From a virus, in IMG/VR virus record IMGVR_UViG_3300034068_000566, positions 1-64,000 of that record: a DNA stretch of 64,000 nt. One strand, written 5' to 3'. The translations under genes were made by a program, and so were the position numbers. The notes beneath the pieces were generated by a model. That model was given only the letters and a program-made list of their open reading frames with translations. It had not been told where the DNA came from and searched no databases. Below are positions 57,077 through 64,000 of this stretch, piece after piece; the stretch's first letter is position 1, and each line of letters opens with the position of its first letter.

Positions 57077-57748
57077 ATGGCATATTCAAGAGGCGACAGT
57101 ACTAACATTATCGTTGGTGCAGCAGCACTTTTTACATACAATGACGGCATCCTAACTGATGCTGATCTTCCAGCGTATGCAGATGGAAAATCTTTTAAGG
57201 ATTCTCTATCTGGTTATTCAGGCCAAGTTGCAGGAGATGCTGCAAAAGCAGCAAACTTCCGTAACGTTGGTTACACAATGAATGGTTTGGAAATTCAATT
57301 CCAGCCAGATTTCGGCGAAGTTGCCGTAGATCAGGTTCTTGACGTAGCAAAGTTGTTCAAGCAAGGTATGCAGGTTAACCTAAATACCACATTTGCTGAG
57401 TCAACATTAGAAAATCTTTTGTTTGCAATCGCAGGCAAGGGTGACGAATCAGCTAACCCAGATCTAACAACAGTTTCAGGAAATCCAACACTCAACCTTT
57501 CAGCAGGAGACATCGGAGAATGTCCAGTTGAGCGTGGTTTGGTAGCAGTAGGTCCAGGTACAGGTGACTGTGCAATTGGTTCAGAGTTGGAAAGAATTTA
57601 TGTTGCATACCGTGCACTCTCAATTGAGAATGTTTCAGTATCAGCAAAGCGTGATGAAGCAACAATGTTTGAGGTTTCATTCCGTCTACTTCCAAATGAT
57701 GATGCATCATACGGTAAAATCGTAGATCGCACTATTCCAGAAGCATAA
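57077..57748 (+). CDS. Major tail protein, 223 aa
   Basis: MAYSRGDSTNIIVGAAALFT.. GYTMNGLEIQFQPDFGEVAV.. LNTTFAESTLENLLFAIAGK.. VYRALSIENVSVSAKRDEAT is the beta-sandwich tube protein pattern. AGAGGTGG upstream. TATACT at 57018 sits within an inverted repeat (CGTGTT...AACACG), so it likely has its own regulated promoter. Confidence 0.8.
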   Translation: MAYSRGDSTNIIVGAAALFTYNDGILTDADLPAYADGKSFKDSLSGYSGQVAGDAAKAANFRNVGYTMNGLEIQFQPDFGEVAVDQVLDVAKLFKQGMQVNLNTTFAESTLENLLFAIAGKGDESANPDLTTVSGNPTLNLSAGDIGECPVERGLVAVGPGTGDCAIGSELERIYVAYRALSIENVSVSAKRDEATMFEVSFRLLPNDDASYGKIVDRTIPEA

Positions 57749-57768
57749 TACAACTTAATAATACAGGG

Positions 57769-57806
57769 TTGCCCTTCATCTTCGGATGCGGGGCAATTTT
57801 GTTTTT
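57769..57806 (+). terminator. UUCG-tetraloop terminator
   Basis: TTGCCC-TT-CATC-TTCG-GATG-CG-GGGCAA followed by TTTTGTTTTT. Strong intrinsic terminator after the major tail protein gene. Confidence 0.85.
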
Positions 57807-57820
57807 GGTATACTGTATTA

Positions 57821-58507
57821 ATGGCTACAAGAATATATAATAGTGAGTTGCTCTATTTAGTTGATGGAACACCCCTTTATATTACCCCATTAAAAATAAA
57901 ATATTTAAGACAATTTATGGTTGCTTTTGAAATTGTTAGAAAGTCTCAAGGGGATCAAGACACTATTGAAAATCTAGTAGAGTGTGCCAGAATTGCTATG
58001 CAACAATATATGCCAGAAATAAAGACGGTAGAGGATCTAGAAGACAACTTTGACCTTCCCACAATATATAAACTAATAGATATTGCAGCAGGGATTAAAG
58101 TAGATAAAGATTCAGAGCAAAGCGTTAAAGAGCAAGCAGTAGAAAGTGGATCTTCTTGGGAAACATTAGATTTAGCAAAGCTAGAGTCTGAGTTATTTTT
58201 GCTGGGTATCTGGAAAGACTACAATCAACTAGAAGAATCTTTGTCGATGCCAGAATTAATAGCAACCCTTGAAAGCAAAAGAGAGTCAAGATACGATGAA
58301 CAGAAATTTTTAGCAGCAATGCAAGGTGTTGATCTTGACAAAGCAAGTAATAAGAGTACAGGCAATGCTTGGGAAGAATTAAAGGCTAGAGTTTATAGTG
58401 GCGGATCAGCAGCAAACTCAAAGGATGTTTTAGCGTTACAAGGAGCAAATGCACAAAAGGCTGGCTTTGGTATTGGTATGGGATTATCTTACGAAAGAAT
58501 AGACTAA
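57821..58507 (+). CDS. Tail assembly chaperone, long form, 228 aa
   Basis: N-terminal half is homologous to the 108-aa protein downstream (GTPLYITPLKIKYLRQFM.., ARIAMQQYMPEIKTVEDLED, LPTIYKLIDIAAGIKVD); the C-terminal half is extra. Position between tube and tape-measure genes identifies the pair as chaperones for tape measure. TATACT exactly 6 nt upstream: leaderless. Confidence 0.72.
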   Translation: MATRIYNSELLYLVDGTPLYITPLKIKYLRQFMVAFEIVRKSQGDQDTIENLVECARIAMQQYMPEIKTVEDLEDNFDLPTIYKLIDIAAGIKVDKDSEQSVKEQAVESGSSWETLDLAKLESELFLLGIWKDYNQLEESLSMPELIATLESKRESRYDEQKFLAAMQGVDLDKASNKSTGNAWEELKARVYSGGSAANSKDVLALQGANAQKAGFGIGMGLSYERID

Positions 58508-58557
58508 AAATAAGCCTGCCTATGGTATAATTAATCTACAACCACAGGAGGTTATAC

Positions 58558-58884
58558 ATGGCCACTAAGCCAATTGAAAAGAATGAGATCGTCTTTATCG
58601 ACGGAACAAAAATTGACGCACAGCCACTTAAGATTTCTCTACTTAGACCGTTTATGAAATCTTTTGAAGGACTAACAGCAGTAGCAACAGATAATGAAAA
58701 ATCAATGGACATCTTAATTAATTGTGTCCACATTGCAATGAAACAATATAAAGCAGACGCAGACTACTCTGTTGCTGATTTGGAAGATCTAATTGATCTG
58801 CCAACAGTATACAAGATCATTGAAGCAGCATCAGGAATCAATCTAAACGATTCAGCATTACTTGCACTTGCTTCACAAGAATAA
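58558..58884 (+). CDS. Tail assembly chaperone, short form, 108 aa
   Basis: FIDGTKIDAQPLKISLLRPF MKSF.. LPTVYKIIEAASGINLNDS aligns with residues 8-106 of the long form. In lambda the two forms come from one gene by frameshifting; here they are separate genes. GGAGG upstream, with TATAAT at 58522. Confidence 0.72.
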   Translation: MATKPIEKNEIVFIDGTKIDAQPLKISLLRPFMKSFEGLTAVATDNEKSMDILINCVHIAMKQYKADADYSVADLEDLIDLPTVYKIIEAASGINLNDSALLALASQE

Positions 58885-58914
58885 AAAAATAAAATAGGGG
58901 GTCATGGCGGTTAA

Positions 58915-61900
58915 ATGGCAGATATAAATAGCAATATTTTAATTAATATTGATACAACGCAGGCTATGTCCGCACTACGTGGGCTAGACAAGCAGATATC
59001 TGCACTTAACCGCTCCATGATCGTCGGCACTAAGGCTGCTTCATTAGCTCAAGCTGACTTTGCAAAATCACTACTTCATAATGTTAATGCCACGGGCATG
59101 TTTAATGCCTCAATGGGCAAGATGTCTACTTCTACGGATCAGTTTTCAAAACGTTTAGAAGCTGGCAAACTATCTCTTCGTGAATACTACCGATATGGAA
59201 TGGCATCAACTAAAACATTTGGAAAAAATTACGGTAGAGAATTTCAAACAATTAGCAACCTTGCTGAAAAAAGAGTTAAGGCTCTTCAAAGCCAGTATGT
59301 CCAACTAGGTAAAGACGCACAGGGCGCAATACGCTCAATGCGAATTACACCAAAAGCACTAAATTATAACGACGCACTAACAAGAATGTCAATGACTATT
59401 CAACGTCAACAGATAATGAATAAGCTGCTTGACGATGGTGCTACAAAACTTCTTAACTTTGGTAAAAATACACAGTGGGCTGGTCGTCAGCTTATGGTTG
59501 GTTTTACAATTCCATTGGCCATGTTTGCAGGATCAGCAATAAAAGCATTTAAAGAAATTGAAACTCAGGCAGTTAGATTTAAAAAGGTTTATGGCGACAT
59601 CTTTACAACACAAGATGACACTGATAAAGCTCTTAAAAACATGAAGGATATTGCTAAAGAATATACAAAGTATGGACTTAAAGTTTCTGAAACAATCAAG
59701 ATGGCTGCAGATGCAGCAGCAGCAGGTAACTCAGGCCAACAGCTTGAAACTGTAGTAAAGCAAGCAAGCAAGCTAGCAGTTCTTGGTGGAGTAGCACAGG
59801 ACAAAGCCTTAGAAACAACAATTGCTTTACAGAACGCATTTCAAATTGGCAGTGGTGAACTTGGTAAAACGATGGACTTTCTCAACTCTGTTGAAAACCA
59901 AACTGTTTTAAGTCTTGAGGATTTATCTAATGCAATTCCAAGAGTTGCTCCAGTTATTAAACAGCTTGGCGGAGATGTAAAAGATTTAGCATTCTTCCTT
60001 ACAGCAATGAAAGAAGGTGGTATCAGTGCAGAGCAAGGAGCTAACGCACTTAAGTCTGGTCTTGCATCTTTAATTAATCCATCAAAAGCAGCAACTGAAG
60101 CAACTTCAAAGCTAGGCATTAACCTTAAGGGAATTATTGAAAGCAATCAGGGTAACTTAAAAAATACTGTTGTTTCTTTTGCTCAAGCATTACAACCACT
60201 AACAGACCTACAAAGAGCACAAACAATTGAAAAAGTTTTTGGCAAGTATCAGTTTTCAAGAATCTCAGCACTTTTAAATAACGTAACAAAAGAAGGAAAC
60301 CAAGCAAGCAGAGTTTTAAAATTGGCATCTGCATCTGCAGAAGAGTTAGCGCTGTTATCTGAACGAGAATTAAAAACACAGGAATCATCTCCTATGTATA
60401 AAATGCAGGCAGCAATTGAGAAACTAAAAGCATCTATTGCTCCAATTGGTGAATTGTTTGCAAAGGTGTTAACTCCAGTTATTAATTTCTTTGTTAACCT
60501 GTTTGATAAATTTAACAATGCTCCAGAAGGCATTAAAAAAGCAGTAGCAATTATCGTAGCAGCTGTAGCTGGTATTGGTCCAGTTCTTCTTATGACTGTT
60601 GGTCTTGTTGCTAATGGTTTAGCCAACCTAATGAAAATGTTTAACCTTATTCGTAAAGGTTTTCAAGGCTTAGCTTATGGATCAAAAGATGCAGCCCTTG
60701 GAACACAGTACCTCAGCAATGAGGAGCTAGAAAATATTGCTGTATCAAACAGTCTTGCAACAGCTCACAAATCTTTGTCTTCCGCATATGTCCTTGAGTC
60801 GGCAAGCCTTGTTGCCTTAACTAATGCTTACAGAGAAGCAAAAGTTGCAATGTCTAGTTTTGCTAGTACAAACCCTGGAATGTTTATGCCAAGCAGGGGC
60901 AGAGTTACCCCTCCAAGACGTTTTGCTAAGGGTGTAACAAGTGTTCCTGGAACAGGTAATAAAGATACTACCCCAGCCCTTCTAACCCCTGGAGAAGCCG
61001 TTATTCCTGCTGACATGGCTAAAAAGTATGCACCATTTATTGGACAGATGATTGACGGAACCCTTCCAGGCCACATGGCTGGAAGAATGCCATTATTTTT
61101 GGGTATGCCAAAAACTATTAAAGCAGTAACAGATCAACGTAAAGCAAGAATGACAATGGAAGAGATTGCAAAAGCAACAGAAGCAAGTAGATTTGGAAAG
61201 ATGGACCCTACTGATTTTGGTGTACAACTTGAGGCAACCACAGGTCGTTCATTCCCAGTACGAGGAGTTGGCGGTTTATATCAAAAGCCAGATGGGACAA
61301 AGGTATTCGTTAAACCAATGCTCGATGAGACTGCTGCTTTAGCAGAACTAAGAGCAACTACTATTGCAAGAGAAGCACACGGACTAAATGCACCTCAACA
61401 AACAATTCGCACAATGATTGATCCGACTGATCCATTAAAGAAAAGAAAACTTATTGCATTAGAAGCACCGTACAATCCTGAGTTTGCTAAGCCAACTGGA
61501 AAGTTTTCAAAAGACGAATACTTTAGACAACTAGTTGCCTCTGGATTAAGAGGAGATAAAGATTTGCAGGTGGCCAATCTATCAGGAAATAACCTAGTAG
61601 ATGTTGGACCAGCAGGTGTATTTAGTGCAGCATCTGGTCTAAGATCATATGCAAAAACTATGCCATCTGTTGAAGATCAGGTTCGTATAAACTTACTTGG
61701 TGTAAAGGGTTCAAATACAAGAAGATTCTTTGCTGAAGAAACAACCAATATTCCAAAGGGAATGACTCCTCAAGCATACAACCAAGCAATGGTAGACGAA
61801 ATAGATTTGGTTTTGCCTAAACTTAGAAAGACAATAAAAGGCTTTGGTGATTTAAATCCAGAAGAACAAGGTATTTATCAAAACATGATTAAGCGTCTAG

Positions 61901-64000
61901 AAGATTCTAGAGGCGCTAACTGGAGAGAACTACATGGTGTTCACTCATCAGTAATTAAAAGCACAAAGAAGCCACTAACCCCTGCAGCAATAAAGAAAAT
62001 AGAAGATGAAATTACATTAAGAGCAAGACAAAAAGGACATGGTGCATCTTTATCTGACAAAGACTTTATGGATGGCTTTGCTAAATGGGCACAAGGAAAT
62101 GGTTTTGCTAAGGGTGGAGTAGTTCCAGGATACATGGCTGGAAGAACTGGCTTAACCTATGGCGCAGCAGCAGCAACGAAAGTTTCAGGGGCAAAAGAAG
62201 CAGCAACAGTTGCCAGTCTAGAATCTAGAACAAGATTACCACTAACTCCACTGCCTCCTGGCATGCCATTTAAAATTAGTAGACTTGAATCTGGAATGTC
62301 ACAAATTCAAATAGGTGGTCAATCTATGACCGCAAAAACGTCAGAAGTTTCTAAGTTTGAAGAAAGATGGAAAGAGTTTGCAGCAGCCTATCCAGATAAA
62401 ACAATTTATGCCCAAAAAGTAAAAGATTTAGAAGCAAGAATTTTAGATTATAAACTTAATCCTAGAATAGACTCTAAAACTGGTCTCGAAAAGCCATTAA
62501 GATTATCTGGAACTGGCAATAATGGTTTATTTGCTAATGTCAATCCTTGGTCAGGATCAAGAACTAGAAAAACTCCACCAGAAGTAAAAAGTAGATGGCA
62601 AAAGGTTCTTGCTGACCCTAGTAAAAATAAGCCAGCCCAAAAACTATTAAATTATTATGCAGAAGAGCTTGCTTCTGTAAAGAAGAATCTTGTTGGCAAA
62701 GGTCCTGGAAAAATTTCAGAAGCAGATGCGCTTGCTGTATTAAAAGCACCAGACTTTAAAACTGCAATAGAGAGAGTCAGATCTGGCGAAGGCGGAATCG
62801 CAGCAAGTCATATAAAAGCTACTGGTAAAAATAGAGATTTAGAGTTTTGGCCAGCAGACAATGTTGTGAGAGATCAAACAGTTGTAAACTCTGGAATGAA
62901 TGCACTTTCAAAAAGGATGGGCGCAATTCACGTAACAACTGAAAAAGAAGCATTGAGAGCAATTAGTAAATTAGAAAGTAAAAAACATCAATATAAAGGT
63001 TGGGGTGCAAAAAATAAAACAGACACTTGGACAACTACAGATATAATTACTGAACACCTGCTAAGGAAAAGAATTCGTGATGGTTATTATAGAGATCAGA
63101 AGTTTAAAGATTCAGACTATATGCCAGCAGATACTCTTGCATTATCAAAAGGAATTTTTTCAGTTCCAGGGCCAAAGGGTGCGGGAGATATTCAACCAGC
63201 AATGCTATCTCCTGGAGAAGCAGTTATCCCAGCAAAGGCTGCATCTAAATATTCTTCATTAGTTTCAGGAATGATTAATGGAACAATTCCAGAACATGGA
63301 AAAGGCAAGGGTGGAGTTCCAAGACCTCTTCCTGGATACACCATGGTCGATAAGGGTGATGGTTGGGGAGCAACTCCAGTAGCAAATACACCAGCACCTT
63401 CAAGGGGAGCAGATGTTCTTGGAAAAGCCACAGCTCAAGTTAGCAAGTTTGGAACGGCGGTAGTAACTGGAACTAAAGCAGTTGCTAATAATGCTAGGGT
63501 TCAATCAGCAAGTGCAAAAGCAATGGATAGAGTTAGAAAGATTGATGCTCGCCTGTCATCTATGGGTGGTCCTTCTGGTCCTGGTGGTCCAGGTGGTCCT
63601 AGCGGTCCTAAACCACATGGTGGTTATTGGACAGGGTACGGAAAAGTTGCAACCCATGATCAAGATGGTAAGGCATTAACTAAGGAACAAAGAATTAATG
63701 CAAGACAAGATTATAGAATGAAGTCATCTCAAACCATGATGGGTGTAGGAATGGCAGCCATGATGATTCCTATGCTTGCTCAAGGAATTGCACAAGGATC
63801 ACCTGATTCAACATTAGGAAAAGCTGCAGCCAATAACATGCCAGCAATTATAGGAGCATCTATGCTTCCAATGATATTGCCACTTCTTAATTCACCGCTA
63901 AAGAAATTAATTGCCACAGTAGTAGCATTAGGCGCTGCATTTAAGATGCAGAGTATGGCAATTAGAAAATCTATTTCTGATGGAGTTAAACAGGGACAAT
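58915..64000 (+). CDS. Tape measure protein (5' part, runs off the window)
   Basis: At least 1695 aa, frame open to the end. N-terminal helices, then the tape-measure domain (about 175-440; QWAGRQLMVGFTIPLAM.., KMAADAAAAGNSGQQLETVV), a hydrophobic stretch (542-570), and two FxxGVTSVPG-type motifs with PALLTPGEAVIP (about 675-705) and PAMLSPGEAVIP (about 1415-1445). Residues about 770-1050 form an inserted domain with kinase-like features. Several further hydrophobic segments at 1608-1680. Sets tail length and probably helps DNA entry. The ribosome-binding site is weak. Confidence 0.88.
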   Translation, partial: MADINSNILINIDTTQAMSALRGLDKQISALNRSMIVGTKAASLAQADFAKSLLHNVNATGMFNASMGKMSTSTDQFSKRLEAGKLSLREYYRYGMASTKTFGKNYGREFQTISNLAEKRVKALQSQYVQLGKDAQGAIRSMRITPKALNYNDALTRMSMTIQRQQIMNKLLDDGATKLLNFGKNTQWAGRQLMVGFTIPLAMFAGSAIKAFKEIETQAVRFKKVYGDIFTTQDDTDKALKNMKDIAKEYTKYGLKVSETIKMAADAAAAGNSGQQLETVVKQASKLAVLGGVAQDKALETTIALQNAFQIGSGELGKTMDFLNSVENQTVLSLEDLSNAIPRVAPVIKQLGGDVKDLAFFLTAMKEGGISAEQGANALKSGLASLINPSKAATEATSKLGINLKGIIESNQGNLKNTVVSFAQALQPLTDLQRAQTIEKVFGKYQFSRISALLNNVTKEGNQASRVLKLASASAEELALLSERELKTQESSPMYKMQAAIEKLKASIAPIGELFAKVLTPVINFFVNLFDKFNNAPEGIKKAVAIIVAAVAGIGPVLLMTVGLVANGLANLMKMFNLIRKGFQGLAYGSKDAALGTQYLSNEELENIAVSNSLATAHKSLSSAYVLESASLVALTNAYREAKVAMSSFASTNPGMFMPSRGRVTPPRRFAKGVTSVPGTGNKDTTPALLTPGEAVIPADMAKKYAPFIGQMIDGTLPGHMAGRMPLFLGMPKTIKAVTDQRKARMTMEEIAKATEASRFGKMDPTDFGVQLEATTGRSFPVRGVGGLYQKPDGTKVFVKPMLDETAALAELRATTIAREAHGLNAPQQTIRTMIDPTDPLKKRKLIALEAPYNPEFAKPTGKFSKDEYFRQLVASGLRGDKDLQVANLSGNNLVDVGPAGVFSAASGLRSYAKTMPSVEDQVRINLLGVKGSNTRRFFAEETTNIPKGMTPQAYNQAMVDEIDLVLPKLRKTIKGFGDLNPEEQGIYQNMIKRLEDSRGANWRELHGVHSSVIKSTKKPLTPAAIKKIEDEITLRARQKGHGASLSDKDFMDGFAKWAQGNGFAKGGVVPGYMAGRTGLTYGAAAATKVSGAKEAATVASLESRTRLPLTPLPPGMPFKISRLESGMSQIQIGGQSMTAKTSEVSKFEERWKEFAAAYPDKTIYAQKVKDLEARILDYKLNPRIDSKTGLEKPLRLSGTGNNGLFANVNPWSGSRTRKTPPEVKSRWQKVLADPSKNKPAQKLLNYYAEELASVKKNLVGKGPGKISEADALAVLKAPDFKTAIERVRSGEGGIAASHIKATGKNRDLEFWPADNVVRDQTVVNSGMNALSKRMGAIHVTTEKEALRAISKLESKKHQYKGWGAKNKTDTWTTTDIITEHLLRKRIRDGYYRDQKFKDSDYMPADTLALSKGIFSVPGPKGAGDIQPAMLSPGEAVIPAKAASKYSSLVSGMINGTIPEHGKGKGGVPRPLPGYTMVDKGDGWGATPVANTPAPSRGADVLGKATAQVSKFGTAVVTGTKAVANNARVQSASAKAMDRVRKIDARLSSMGGPSGPGGPGGPSGPKPHGGYWTGYGKVATHDQDGKALTKEQRINARQDYRMKSSQTMMGVGMAAMMIPMLAQGIAQGSPDSTLGKAAANNMPAIIGASMLPMILPLLNSPLKKLIATVVALGAAFKMQSMAIRKSISDGVKQGQ
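61228..62090 (+). other. Kinase-fold-like domain inserted in tape measure
   Basis: Within the tape measure, GVGGLYQKPDGTKVFVKPM resembles a glycine-rich loop followed by the conserved Lys strand, ELRATTIAREAHG a helix with the paired Glu, and NNLVDVGPAGVF a possible metal-binding DxG segment. Unusual for a tape measure. Resemblance is by eye only. Confidence 0.35.

Noticed and set aside
58850-58915. Programmed frameshift at the end of the short tail chaperone (A-rich AATAAAAAAATAAAATAGGGGG)
   Set aside because: The A-run lies after the stop codon and the long form already exists as a separate gene.

Overview
The window is part of the genome of a tailed double-stranded DNA bacteriophage with siphovirus-type structural genes: portal, protease-scaffold, HK97-fold capsid, connectors, major tail protein, tail chaperones and a very long tape measure. 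Base composition is low-GC. About 23 genes have a -10 hexamer ending 5-7 bases before the start codon, which predicts leaderless mRNAs. Leaderless mRNAs are frequent in Actinobacteria, and the intergenic palindromes match the TGTGA-N6-TCACA site of actinobacterial Crp/GlxR regulators. Together with a B12-dependent ribonucleotide reductase, endonuclease VII, a GP88-like protein and a DUF932 protein, this suggests a phage of a low-GC actinobacterium such as freshwater Nanopelagicales. The host is an inference. No terminase, integrase, DNA polymerase or CRISPR array is visible in these 64 kb.

Layout. (1) 1-2.8 kb, minus strand: a glutathione-peroxidase-like protein cut by the window edge, a JmjC/cupin oxygenase, an FkbM-type methyltransferase and several microproteins, most with leaderless promoters. 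(2) 2.6-3.3 kb: gene-free and AT-rich, with four DnaA-box-like TTATCCACA sites and 10-bp direct repeats; a candidate replication origin. (3) 3.3-16 kb, minus strand: about 50 very small overlapping genes (Zn-ribbon, acidic and single-TM microproteins) with a DUF932 protein, a GP88-like protein and tRNA-Asp. Three intergenic motif families recur here: promoters with TGTCAG-N10-TANNNT, Crp-like palindromes, and TGAGCA-N11-TGCTCA hairpins. (4) 16.2-18.1 kb, plus strand: a small operon carrying diverged copies of two minus-strand genes, then endonuclease VII. (5) 18.1-19.8 kb, minus strand: a cassette of DUF6171 Zn-ribbon, 2-oxoglutarate oxygenase and FkbM methyltransferase. (6) 20-35.7 kb, plus strand: holin-like protein and about 20 fibre/baseplate-type genes (collagen-like, ELNILDG-repeat, Mtd_N-like, and two proteins with Phe-Phe-Pro-Pro tracts), with an oppositely oriented lysozyme. 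(7) 35.8-43.3 kb: a second DUF6171 protein, seven consecutive 2OG-Fe(II) oxygenase genes interrupted by two DUF6065-like proteins, and a short-chain dehydrogenase. (8) 43.5-45.5 kb: adenosylcobalamin-dependent ribonucleotide reductase. (9) 45.5-64 kb: giant tail protein, then the virion morphogenesis genes to the tape measure, which runs off the end.

How it fits together. The most unusual feature is a set of eight prolyl-hydroxylase-like oxygenases plus a JmjC-like enzyme in one phage, placed beside fibres rich in Gly-X-Pro and Phe-Phe-Pro-Pro. An attractive but unproven idea is that the phage hydroxylates and further decorates its own fibres. The regulatory layout is also distinctive: leaderless promoters in front of individual fibre and metabolic genes, and a shared composite promoter module in front of the blocks of microprotein genes.
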